In this document: positions 6,405 to 13,963 of the stretch, one piece after another
Position numbering within the stretch: the stretch's first letter is position 1
Layout: every line of letters starts with the position of its first letter
The notes under the pieces: model-generated
What the model was told of the DNA's origin: nothing
Seen by the model: the letters and a program-made list of their open reading frames with translations, nothing else
Database searches by the model: none
Source of the DNA: Chloroflexi bacterium HGW-Chloroflexi-2
Lineage (GTDB): Bacteria > Chloroflexota > Anaerolineae > Anaerolineales > Anaerolineaceae
Assembly (NCBI GenBank): GCA_002840735.1
Contig: PHBY01000008.1
Location: 288,648-352,647 of the forward strand
Direction: 5' to 3'
DNA length: 64,000 nucleotides
Position numbers and translations under genes: made by a program

Positions 6405-7472
6405 ATGCAAACATCAAACCCTTCAAACTTGCAAAATATTGCCCATTACCTTATTTACAAAAATCATCTGTCTTTCCTGTTCAACAAACTAAAACAAAAC
6501 GACCTTCCATTCCTCGTCCTCAAAGGCTGGTCCTTCATCCCCGACCTTTACCCTGACCCATCCCTCCGCCCCTTTAGCGACATCGACATCCTCATCCACC
6601 CAGCAGACTACCACACCGTCACCACGTGCATGGCAGAGCTTGGCTACTCCGTAAGGGTACTCGTACGGGCGGGTTCCAAACCCGCCCCGTCAGGTTCCAA
6701 ACCCGCTCATCCCCACATCCCCCTCGAAATCACCTTCAGCCACCCCGCCGGCATCCACATCGACCTCCACACCCACCTCCTCACCCTTGCCTGGTGGCAA
6801 CCCGCCTTCCCCATCGACCTCGATCACATCTGGCACACCGCCCAACCCTACCCCGACAGCACCGGCCTCCAACTCCAGCGTCTCTCTCCCGAAGTCACCT
6901 TCCTGCACCTCTGCCTCCACCTCTGGAATCATGAACCCCTCAATCCTCGCTTCCATAGCTACATCGACCTCGTCCTCCTCCTGCGCAAATACACCCCCAG
7001 CATGCATTGGGATCACATCCTCCACCTGGCCGATCAATGGGGCATGCAAAACATCCTTTCAATCGTCACCCAAATCCTTCACCGCGATTACCACACCACC
7101 CTCCCCATCCAAATCAATCCCAAATCTCCCCCCACCTCCCTCCAATACAAATACATCCATTCCCAATTCTCTCAATCCCTAAAATCTCAATCCTCAATAC
7201 TCAATACTCAATCCTCAATCCTCAATACTCAATCCTCAATACTCAATACTCAAACCTCAAATCTCAAACCTCAACCCTCAATACTCAATCCTCCCCCCTG
7301 GCTTTCCTCCTTCCTCCTCCGCCTTGCCCTCATCGACACCCCCACCATCCTCCCCAAACTCCTCTGGAACGCCCTCTTCCCTTCAGCATCCCTGCGCACT
7401 GCCATCCACAACCAACCCCGCACCCTCCTCCAACACTGGGGTACCTACACACACCGCCTCCTCAAGTCCTAA
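6405..7472 (+). CDS. PF14907-type nucleotidyltransferase family protein with two repeat insertions
   Basis: A putative nucleotidyltransferase of the family often found in polysaccharide and peptide-maturation loci. It shows LVLKGWSF, then RPFSDIDILI with metal-binding Asp59 and Asp61, LEITFSHPAG, HIDLHTHL and LHLCLHLWNHE. Two tracts are foreign to the family: GSKPAPSGSKPA, encoded by a hairpin repeat at 6667-6705, and a Ser/Gln/Leu/Asn-rich stretch of 35 residues encoded by 15 heptamers at 7186-7290. Both keep the frame and the C-terminus is intact. The protein is 355 residues. The substrate is unknown. Confidence 0.75.
   Translation: MQTSNPSNLQNIAHYLIYKNHLSFLFNKLKQNDLPFLVLKGWSFIPDLYPDPSLRPFSDIDILIHPADYHTVTTCMAELGYSVRVLVRAGSKPAPSGSKPAHPHIPLEITFSHPAGIHIDLHTHLLTLAWWQPAFPIDLDHIWHTAQPYPDSTGLQLQRLSPEVTFLHLCLHLWNHEPLNPRFHSYIDLVLLLRKYTPSMHWDHILHLADQWGMQNILSIVTQILHRDYHTTLPIQINPKSPPTSLQYKYIHSQFSQSLKSQSSILNTQSSILNTQSSILNTQTSNLKPQPSILNPPPWLSSFLLRLALIDTPTILPKLLWNALFPSASLRTAIHNQPRTLLQHWGTYTHRLLKS
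6667..6705 (+). repeat. GC-rich hairpin repeat inside a coding region
   Basis: GGGCGGGTT-CCA-AACCCGCCC forms a perfect 9-bp stem at 6667-6687, and GGTTCCAAACCCGC repeats directly after it. In frame it encodes two GSKPA units. Confidence 0.8.
7186..7290 (+). repeat. Heptamer array, 15 units of CTCAANN, inside a coding region
   Basis: Fifteen contiguous units (CTCAATC, CTCAATA, CTCAAAC, CTCAAAT, CTCAACC) make 105 bp, a multiple of three, so the host gene stays open. A further CTCAATC lies at 7171. It is the same family as the array at 788-927. Confidence 0.9.
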
Positions 7473-7500
7473 TCCCCAACCCCCAACCCCTATTTCCCCC

Positions 7501-7529
7501 TTGACAAAATAGAAAATATATTCTAAAAT
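7501..7529 (+). promoter_or_regulatory. Strong sigma70-type promoter
   Basis: TTGACA, 17 bp and TAAAAT. The next gene begins 262 bp downstream, past an AT-rich stretch and repeats, so the leader of four-helix-bundle copy 3 would be long, or the promoter makes a small RNA. The bases just before it (7472-7500) are C-rich heptad-like. I see no other gene in 7473-7791. Confidence 0.6.
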
Positions 7530-7651
7530 TACATATGATATGAGTTTTAAGTCGGGAGTTTTGATCATTAAGAAAATTAGAATTGTTTCGAATTGTTTCT
7601 AAGGATCAATTCATTCCTGATAATATGATCCTCAATCCCTATAATATTCAC

Positions 7652-7768
7652 TTAACACCTCAACACCTCAACACCTTCCGAAGGACTCCGCACGTTCTTA
7701 GCGGAGCAACACCTCAACACCTTCCGAAGGACTCCGCACGTTCTTAGCGGAGCAACACCTTAACACCA
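7652..7768. repeat. TTAACACC-type octamers with a 46-bp tandem hairpin element
   Basis: CTTAACAC/CTCAACAC units flank two tandem copies (7675-7720 and 7721-7766) of CTTCCGAAGGACTCCGCACG...TTAGCGGAGCAACACCTC. CTCCGC and GCGGAG form a stem. The array lies just before four-helix-bundle copy 3, and a similar TATAATATTC-(A)CTTAACACC junction recurs downstream of that gene at about 8222-8240. Confidence 0.85.
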
Positions 7769-7791
7769 ATCTTTTCTCGAAAGGACCCCCC

Positions 7792-8205
7792 ATGCCAGAA
7801 ATCACCACACTCTCCTACAAAGACCTCCTCGTTTGGCAAAAAAGCCTCGAATTCGCCAACAACATCATTGACCTGGTAGAAAATCTCGACACAAAAAGAA
7901 ACCATTACCGTCTGATTGAACAAATCGAAGCAGCATCAACCTCCATACCCATGAACATCGCAGAAGGCAAAGGGCGCTACTCGACCAAAGAATTGCAACA
8001 CTTTATGGTCATAGCCCGAGGTTCACTCTACGAAACCATGACACTCCTGGAAATCTTCAAAAAACGACAATGGATAACTCAAGAAAAATTTATTACACTC
8101 GAAAAAGAAGCCATCGAAATCACCAAAATGATCAACGCCTACAACAAATCAATCTCTAACCGTCAATCATCAACAAACAATACCCAAAAATCCAAAAATG
8201 CATAA
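7792..8205 (+). CDS. Four-helix-bundle protein, S23/IVS type, copy 3
   Basis: Third and most divergent paralogue (137 residues) with LLVWQKSLEFANNIIDLVENLDTKR, interrupted only by conservative changes, SIPMNIAEGKGR, ARGSLYETM and LEKEAIEITKMIN. It starts with ATG behind GAAAGGA. The C-terminal tail is longer and Asn/Ser-rich. TTAACACC-type octamer arrays lie on both sides, where copies 1 and 2 have the TTAACAGC type. Function unknown. Confidence 0.9.
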   Translation: MPEITTLSYKDLLVWQKSLEFANNIIDLVENLDTKRNHYRLIEQIEAASTSIPMNIAEGKGRYSTKELQHFMVIARGSLYETMTLLEIFKKRQWITQEKFITLEKEAIEITKMINAYNKSISNRQSSTNNTQKSKNA

Positions 8206-8232
8206 CATAACACTCATCCTTTATAATATTCC

Positions 8233-8296
8233 TTAACACCTTAACACCTTAACACCTTAACACCTTAACACCTTAACACCTTAACACCTCAACACC
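8233..8296. repeat. Near-perfect octamer array, 8 units of TTAACACC
   Basis: Seven identical TTAACACC units followed by TCAACACC make 64 bp in register. It is the purest array in the window and therefore likely the youngest or most recently expanded. Confidence 0.92.
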
Positions 8297-8315
8297 TACC
8301 CTCTTGGACAAATCA

Positions 8316-8609
8316 ATGAACCTTATAAATTGGAATTCGTTAATCTCAAACAGTATATGGATCATCTCCCTCTCCTGGCTCCTCGCCGTCCTCTCCATGT
8401 CCCTCTGGTCAGCCCGCGAAAACAACCGCAAACTCAGCACAGAGCTCGACCGCCCCAACCGCCAGATGCAGCTCAACCTGGGTGGCATGCTCTTCTGTGT
8501 CGGATTAGCCCTCGTCTCCGAACAACTCTGGCAAATGCTCATCCTCATCGCTCTGGGCGTACTGTTCCTTGTCCAGCTGGTACTGGCAGCTCGTGCCATG
8601 CAACAATAA
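8316..8609 (+). CDS. Small two-helix membrane protein of unknown function
   Basis: From ATG 8316 the protein has 97 residues (a TTG at 8304 would add four). Two or three hydrophobic helices (ISLSWLLAVLSMSLW, LGGMLFCVGLALV and LILIALGVLFLVQLVLAA) surround a polar loop RENNRKLSTELDRPNRQMQ. I do not recognise the family. The gene follows an octamer array at once and has only a weak ribosome site. Confidence 0.6.
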   Translation: MNLINWNSLISNSIWIISLSWLLAVLSMSLWSARENNRKLSTELDRPNRQMQLNLGGMLFCVGLALVSEQLWQMLILIALGVLFLVQLVLAARAMQQ

Positions 8610-8657
8610 GGTCAATCCTAACCAATCTCTAACAAATCCACCCAAATATCTACATAT

Positions 8658-8686
8658 TTGACAAAATGTGGCATAATACTTGTATT
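8658..8686 (+). promoter_or_regulatory. Probable promoter of the LysM gene
   Basis: TTGACA at 8658-8663 and TGTATT at 8681-8686 are 17 bp apart, followed by AGGAGG at 8699-8704 and a TTG start at 8710. The -10 match is moderate. Confidence 0.45.
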
Positions 8687-8709
8687 CCGATCGCACACAG
8701 GAGGGAAGT

Positions 8710-9687
8710 TTGCCCGCAGTAAGACGCTGTCCCAGCCTGGGACTCGATGATGATCAAGATACCTGCATGACTTTCGCCACCGAGAGCCATCATTGTTATC
8801 GTCTTGCCAAACATAAAGCTGTCCCGCTCGATCATCAATACCAGTACTGCCTGAATGAAAATCACATCCGCTGTCCCATCTTCTTGCATGGGGATCGCTT
8901 ATTTCCGAAAGCAGCCCGAACACCGGTAACGGCAACACCTCCTCCTCGCACCACACCTCGTGTAAGCATTCCAAAATCAGCCATCAGATGGACGATTGCT
9001 CTGGCAGCCATCTTTGTATTGGCATACGTCAGCTGGTGGGTCTTCGCAAAAACGGATATCTTTACCCGCCCCGATCCCCCCGTTCAAGCCTTCGGAGACC
9101 TGCCACCCGGCGTCACGCCCACCATCACCCGCACCGTCATGGAGTTTTCCCCCAACATGACCATGATCTACGAATTGACCGCTGTCGCAACCGCTACCGG
9201 TAACCCACAATTGTCACAGGTGATCCCGGTCACCGGTGAGAGCACATCTACCTTAACAGTAACTCCAACGCCAACGACAATCGCCTGTTCCTTACCGGAT
9301 GGGTGGGTCGTTTATACCGTCAAGCTCTGGGATACTCTCTACTGGCTCAGTTTATCCGTGCGCACATCCATGGAATACCTGATAGAAGTGAACTGTCTTA
9401 CTTCAACCACGGTAGTCGTTGGCCAGGAGCTTTATTTGCCCTATTATCCACCCAAAGCCAGCTTCACTTCCACGAAATCTCCCACCCCAACCAGAACGGA
9501 CATTCCGCCTACCCGCACATATACCAGTACGTTCACTGCGACACCAACACCCACTCCGACTTTCACTTTCACAAATACGCCAGTTCCGCCCACAGCAACC
9601 AGTGTCCCTCCAACACTCACTCCGACCGATACATCAACGCCTACTCCAACTGAAATACCTGAGACTTCTGAAACCCCCGAGGAGTGA
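8710..9687 (+). CDS. LysM-domain membrane protein with Cys-rich cytoplasmic head
   Basis: A single-pass cell-surface protein. Residues 1-75 hold spaced cysteines (CPSLGLDDDQDTC, HHCYRL, YCLNENHIRCPIF), likely a metal- or disulfide-stabilised cytoplasmic head. A transmembrane helix follows (WTIALAAIFVLAYVSWWVF), then one LysM repeat (YTVKLWDTLYWLSLSV to VVVGQELYLP) that should bind peptidoglycan-like glycan, and a Thr/Pro/Ser-rich tail (TPTPTPTFTFT). The TTG at 8710 is chosen because AGGAGG lies five bases before it and an upstream TTG sits inside the promoter. Architecture is common in Chloroflexota. Confidence 0.75.
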   Translation: MPAVRRCPSLGLDDDQDTCMTFATESHHCYRLAKHKAVPLDHQYQYCLNENHIRCPIFLHGDRLFPKAARTPVTATPPPRTTPRVSIPKSAIRWTIALAAIFVLAYVSWWVFAKTDIFTRPDPPVQAFGDLPPGVTPTITRTVMEFSPNMTMIYELTAVATATGNPQLSQVIPVTGESTSTLTVTPTPTTIACSLPDGWVVYTVKLWDTLYWLSLSVRTSMEYLIEVNCLTSTTVVVGQELYLPYYPPKASFTSTKSPTPTRTDIPPTRTYTSTFTATPTPTPTFTFTNTPVPPTATSVPPTLTPTDTSTPTPTEIPETSETPEE

Positions 9688-9718
9688 AAGACTCTTCATT
9701 CATTTTACTGGATGAACT

Positions 9719-10696
9719 TTGAAGCACTTACCTGCTAAGCGACATCTCGCCACCATACTCAAAATTGCTTTGGGATTGCTGCTCCTCTACCTTTCCTTCC
9801 AGCGTGTCGATTGGCCAATCCTGCTGGATGCGCTGCGATCCGTCTCCGGGCTCTGGCTGGTGATAGCAGTTCTCAGTGTGCTACTCAGCCTGGCGTTCAA
9901 AGTCTGGCGTTGGGATCTGCTCCTGCACAATTATCAGCTGCGTTTACCACTCAGGCGTCTCATCTCGGCATTCTTTCTCGGTCAGGCAGCCAATATCCTG
10001 CTGGTCATCCGCGGCGGTGAGATTGTACGCGTCACCAGCGCACATCAGCCCGGGCAGAACGATTGGGTCGAGATCAGCGCCACCATTGCCATCGAAAAAT
10101 ACCTCGATCTGCTCTTCCTGGTGCTGCTCATGCTGGCGATGGCAACCAACCTGCCCCCTCTGGCTCGCGAAACGATGGGCAGCCTTTACCCACTACTCAT
10201 CATTATGACGATCCTGCTCTTGCTGGCAGTATTGTTGGGTCCCACGCTCTGGCGCAGGTTCTTCCCGACGGAGAGCAAAACACCCTGGTTGGCGAAAGTC
10301 CAGCACAAACTCGACCAGTTCCTGCAAGCCAGTCTCTGGCTGCGCGAGCCAAGCAAGCTGCTGCCTTCTCTTGGCATCACCCTGCTCATCTGGGTCGTGA
10401 TGGCGCTCACCAACTGGCTGGTTTTGCAATCCCTGGCGATCAATCTGGGTTGGGATGTAGCGCTTCTGGTGCTCATCCTGGTATATATTGGCGTTCTACC
10501 CGCGCTCATGCCCGGCAATCTCGGTCCCTTCGTCTTCTTTGCCCAGCTGGCGCTCATCCCCTATGCAGTCCCAAATGAACGGGCAGTTGCCTTTGCCATC
10601 ATCCTGTACGCTATCGTCACCCTGCCTCCCTTACTGATCTCCGGATTGCTCCTGCTGCTGCCCAACCGTCTCAAACCCGAGGTCCCGCATGCCTGA
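9719..10696 (+). CDS. Flippase-like / lysylphosphatidylglycerol synthase TM-type membrane protein (UPF0104, AglD-like)
   Basis: A polytopic membrane protein of 325 residues with about eight helices. GGEIVRV near residue 100 with the preceding FFLGQAANILL, and MPGNLGPF near 260, are the family's conserved loops. Relatives include the N-terminal flippase part of MprF and AglD-like proteins, thought to move lipids or lipid-linked sugars. It starts with TTG and overlaps the next gene by 8 bp, tying it to the fused glycosyltransferase downstream. The transported substrate is not known. Confidence 0.8.
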   Translation: MKHLPAKRHLATILKIALGLLLLYLSFQRVDWPILLDALRSVSGLWLVIAVLSVLLSLAFKVWRWDLLLHNYQLRLPLRRLISAFFLGQAANILLVIRGGEIVRVTSAHQPGQNDWVEISATIAIEKYLDLLFLVLLMLAMATNLPPLARETMGSLYPLLIIMTILLLLAVLLGPTLWRRFFPTESKTPWLAKVQHKLDQFLQASLWLREPSKLLPSLGITLLIWVVMALTNWLVLQSLAINLGWDVALLVLILVYIGVLPALMPGNLGPFVFFAQLALIPYAVPNERAVAFAIILYAIVTLPPLLISGLLLLLPNRLKPEVPHA

Positions 10697-12308
10697 TAGT
10701 TCACTGCAACTATCGGTGATCGTCCCGGCTAAAGACGCCGCAACCACCATCGTGGATTGTCTGCACGCACTCACGCAACAGCAGGGCTACACCCTGAGTC
10801 GCGATTACGAGATCATCCTCGTCGATGATGGCTCCCGGGATAATACCGCCCGCATCGCAGAAGATCTCGGTGTGCGGGTCATCCGTCAGGCGAACGCAGG
10901 TCCGGCCGTCGCGCGCAATACCGGTGTCGGGCATGCGCTGGGGGATCTGGTCTGCTTCACCGACGCCGATTGCATCCCCACCCCGGATTGGCTCACTCAA
11001 ATAACTGCTCCGTTCAAACATCCGGAGGTCGTCGGTGTCAAAGGCGCTTATCTATGCCGGGAGAAGCATCTGGTTCCTCGCTTCGTCCAGCAGGAGTTCG
11101 AGTATAAGTACCAGGCACTGACTAAACTACCCAAAATCGACTTTATCGATACCTACTCCGCCGCCTACCGCAAAAGCATTTTCCTCGAAAATGGCGGCTT
11201 CGATCCACGTTTCCCGGTGCCTTCGGTCGAAGATCAGGAGTTCTCCTTCCGCCTGGCGCGCAAAGGCTATCGCCTGGCCTTCCAACCCGCAGCCAAAGTC
11301 TATCACCGCCACGATCTCGACCTCTGGCAGTACATCCGCCGTAAATGGGGCATTGGCTACTGGAAAGCCTTTATGCTGCGCTGGTTGCCGGAAAAGACCC
11401 TCTCCGACAGCTACACGCCCGCTTCCCAACGCGCACAAATTTTACTGACAGCTGTCCTATTAGTCGCCTTAGGCGGGTCCATTTTTTACACACCGCTTCT
11501 CTGGCTAGCGCTGGCAGCCATCCTGGTCTTTCTTGAAAGTGCGCTATCTTTCCTTAAACTGATCAGGGATCAGGATCGACGAATCCTCCTGCCAGCTATC
11601 CCGCTCTTGTTTACCAGGTCTGCTGCATTGGGATTTGGTCTCCTAGCCGGGTTGCTCTTTCCACCCAGGCTGAAGATACCTCCTCGCAGTGGACTCACAT
11701 TCATAGAGCGGCTTGCAAAACGCTTGCTGGATATCTTCGCATCCATCGCCGGTCTGATTCTCTTTTCGCCGGTGTTGTTGCTTGCCAGCATTTTCATACG
11801 CTTAGACTCACCTGGAAAAGCTATCTTCTCCCAGGAACGCATCGGAGAAAACGGCAAGCCTTTCCGAATCTACAAACTGCGCACCATGCTGGTCGATGCC
11901 CAACAAAAATTGCAGCAAGTACTTGAGCAAAATAATATTCAGCTCGATCAGCCTGCATTTAAAATTCCGCATGATCAGCGGGTGACACGTGTGGGACGTT
12001 TCCTGCGCCGCTGGAGTCTCGATGAAGTCCCTCAATTCTGGAACATCCTGCGTGGAGAGATGAGCCTGGTCGGACCCCGCCCGGAAGAATCCTGGGTGGT
12101 AGCCCTGTACAATGATCACCAACGCCAACGTCTGGCGGTCAAACCCGGTCTCACCGGTCCCATGCAGGTCAGCGGCCGTGGTGATCTCGACCTGGAGAGT
12201 CGTCTGGCGGTCGAATTGGACTACATCCAGCACTACACCTTCTGGCTGGATCTGAAAATCATCTGGAAATCGTTGGGAGTTATCATTTCGGGAAAGGGTG
12301 CTTATTGA
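10689..12308 (+). CDS. Fusion of family 2 glycosyltransferase and polyprenyl-phosphate sugar-1-phosphate transferase
   Basis: Two catalytic units in one 539-residue chain. Residues 1-240 are a GT2 domain with VIVPAKDA, LVDDGSRDNT, the TDADC metal motif at 91-95 and EDQEF at 181. Residues 248-325 hold membrane helices. Residues 339-539 are a PF02397 sugar transferase with RLLDIF, the membrane helix, SQERIGENGKPF, YKLRTM, RRWSLDEVPQFWNIL, SLVGPRPEE and KPGLTGPMQVSGRG. The second half should load a sugar phosphate on undecaprenyl phosphate, and the GT2 half could add the next sugar. Fusion of these two is unusual; they are normally separate genes. No frameshift seen at the joint. Confidence 0.9.
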   Translation: MPDSSLQLSVIVPAKDAATTIVDCLHALTQQQGYTLSRDYEIILVDDGSRDNTARIAEDLGVRVIRQANAGPAVARNTGVGHALGDLVCFTDADCIPTPDWLTQITAPFKHPEVVGVKGAYLCREKHLVPRFVQQEFEYKYQALTKLPKIDFIDTYSAAYRKSIFLENGGFDPRFPVPSVEDQEFSFRLARKGYRLAFQPAAKVYHRHDLDLWQYIRRKWGIGYWKAFMLRWLPEKTLSDSYTPASQRAQILLTAVLLVALGGSIFYTPLLWLALAAILVFLESALSFLKLIRDQDRRILLPAIPLLFTRSAALGFGLLAGLLFPPRLKIPPRSGLTFIERLAKRLLDIFASIAGLILFSPVLLLASIFIRLDSPGKAIFSQERIGENGKPFRIYKLRTMLVDAQQKLQQVLEQNNIQLDQPAFKIPHDQRVTRVGRFLRRWSLDEVPQFWNILRGEMSLVGPRPEESWVVALYNDHQRQRLAVKPGLTGPMQVSGRGDLDLESRLAVELDYIQHYTFWLDLKIIWKSLGVIISGKGAY

Positions 12309-12781
12309 TCGATCACATTACAGCAACCATCAACAGACATCATCAAAAAGCAATTCTCGTCTTCATCACCCTCAGCATCCTTCTCCTTTGCTATGGGATG
12401 TATCAACGACTGACGCCTACAGTCCGGATTGCATGGACGACGGAAAGCGAAGTCGATACCCTTGGATTCAACCTGCTTCGGGAAGATTTGACAGATCCAG
12501 GGAATGGACACCAAGTCAACCCGCATCTTATCCTGGCACAAGGATCACCTATTTCAGGCATAAACTACCACTTCATAGATCGCAAGGTTCAGGCGGGAAT
12601 GTCATACATTTACCATTTGCAGGAGATCAATAATAATCATGAAGTCGTGGAACTGGAATCCATTGAGATTCGTGTCAAACAAAAAGGTGTGATAGAAATC
12701 GGGATTGCCCTGGTCCTGTTATGCATGGCATTATTTTTTTACATGAGAAAACAAAAACCTCATTCAGGAATCCAATCATGA
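12305..12781 (+). CDS. Membrane-anchored protein with FN3-like extracytoplasmic domain
   Basis: The 158-residue protein has an N-terminal helix (AILVFITLSILLLCYGMY), a middle domain with WTTESEVDTLGFNLLRED and SYIYHLQEINNNHEV, and a second helix near the C-terminus (IGIALVLLCMALFFYM). The middle resembles FN3-type beta-sandwiches that carry the 'W.T..E....GF...R' pattern. The TTG start overlaps the stop of the fused glycosyltransferase, and its own stop overlaps the next ATG, so the three form one operon. Function unknown. Confidence 0.65.
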   Translation: MIDHITATINRHHQKAILVFITLSILLLCYGMYQRLTPTVRIAWTTESEVDTLGFNLLREDLTDPGNGHQVNPHLILAQGSPISGINYHFIDRKVQAGMSYIYHLQEINNNHEVVELESIEIRVKQKGVIEIGIALVLLCMALFFYMRKQKPHSGIQS

Positions 12782-13569
12782 CAGATTTTGAATTTCGGCT
12801 ACCGGTTGGAAATTATTATCTGCACATTACAACACAACATGCAAGGTTGCATCAGAGCCTGGTCAAGTGGTATCAGTTTACTCGAAATCCATCAGATTTA
12901 AAATTAGGTACCATCCAAATAGTAACGACAGAAGAGGATTTTTCTTTGCAACCCATAGCACCAGAGACCAAATGGGAAGATAATCGTTGCCATTATTTTG
13001 GTATAGGTTGTAGGGGTATTGTTGACACAACAGATCCCGCGATTCTATGGATTAATCCATTTGTAGGTTTTCAATACATAGAGTTATTTTTCAGAGTGGT
13101 GACTGCCATTCGAATTTTCTACATTGGTGGGTTCATGCTGCATGCTGCTGGTGTTGTGAGAGATCAGCTTGGCTACATTTTCACCGGATACTCAGGTGCC
13201 GGAAAAACGACGGTCTGCCGGTTATCGGAAGGCTGCACAGTTCTGAATGATGATATGGTAATTCTGAGTCCAGCAGATTCCGGCTGGCAAATCAGTGCTA
13301 CTCCTTTTACCAATCCGACACAGGTCCGTCCTGGCTCTGGCAGCGCTCCCTTACATCAGATATTGTTCTTGAAACAGGATAAAGATCATCATCTGGAAGA
13401 TATCCCAAATTCCAAGGCGATTGCAGAATTATTGACTCATGTTCCGGTCATTTCAATTTCATCTCAACACACATCCTCATTGGTGAATCGCTGTGAGGAT
13501 ATCATTCGCAAAACACCAGTAAAAGAACTGCATTTCCTGCCAGATAAAGGTTTTTGGGATCTCTTATGA
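12778..13569 (+). CDS. HprK-like P-loop protein
   Basis: The 263-residue protein resembles the C-terminal part of HPr kinase/phosphorylase: FMLHAAGVV, the Walker A loop GYSGAGKTT and LNDDMVIL. The region before it is unlike the HprK N-terminal domain. Such stand-alone HprK-like proteins occur in peptide-maturation and exopolysaccharide loci. ATG at 12778 is chosen because it overlaps the previous stop (ATGA). The protein likely binds ATP; a phosphorylation target is not evident. A terminator follows at 13616. Confidence 0.72.
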   Translation: MTDFEFRLPVGNYYLHITTQHARLHQSLVKWYQFTRNPSDLKLGTIQIVTTEEDFSLQPIAPETKWEDNRCHYFGIGCRGIVDTTDPAILWINPFVGFQYIELFFRVVTAIRIFYIGGFMLHAAGVVRDQLGYIFTGYSGAGKTTVCRLSEGCTVLNDDMVILSPADSGWQISATPFTNPTQVRPGSGSAPLHQILFLKQDKDHHLEDIPNSKAIAELLTHVPVISISSQHTSSLVNRCEDIIRKTPVKELHFLPDKGFWDLL

Positions 13570-13615
13570 ATAGGTGATTAATTAAATTTCCATCAACCAG
13601 ACAATAATCCGATCA

Positions 13616-13645
13616 AATCCCAATCGCTACACGTTGGGATTTTTT
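13616..13645 (+). terminator. Rho-independent terminator
   Basis: AATCCCAA and TTGGGATT form a perfect 8-bp stem around a 10-nt loop, followed by a T run. It closes the operon ending with the HprK-like gene. Confidence 0.85.
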
Positions 13646-13963
13646 GATGGGGGACTATTAATATAATAGAATCAGATAAAAACTACCTGAAAAGTATACA
13701 AAACCTTGAATTTTTACTTTGACACTTTACACTCAATCTATGTCCCAATTTTTGTGTAGAAATAAAATAGTTCGATCCAGCATATTGGATGGGGATTTTA
13801 AACGGAGGATTTGCTGGATAAGGTGAATATCAAAGCGATAACTTTTCCCTCTTTCACCTGAAACAAATTTTCAATAATTTGGAGGTGTCTATTTCAATAA
13901 ATACGAATAAGATGTAGCAAATTTGATAAATCAACCCAATTGTAAGTAAGGAGATACTAAGTG
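13646..13963 (+). promoter_or_regulatory. Long leader region of the subtilase gene with a stem-loop
   Basis: No gene is seen. ATCCAGCA (13775-13782) and TGCTGGAT (13812-13819) form a perfect 8-bp stem around a 29-nt loop rich in G and A. AAGGAG at 13948-13953 is the ribosome site for the subtilase. No riboswitch family is recognised. Confidence 0.35.

Noticed and set aside
2338-8205. Diversity-generating retroelement, because S23-like proteins resemble Avd
   Set aside because: No reverse transcriptase, template repeat or variable repeat is seen in the window.
1250-8296. CRISPR array
   Set aside because: The repeats are 7-8 bp in direct tandem with no spacers and no cas genes.
8680-8709. TTG at 8680 as start of the LysM protein
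   Set aside because: It lies at the -10 box of the likely promoter, and AGGAGG is well placed for the TTG at 8710.
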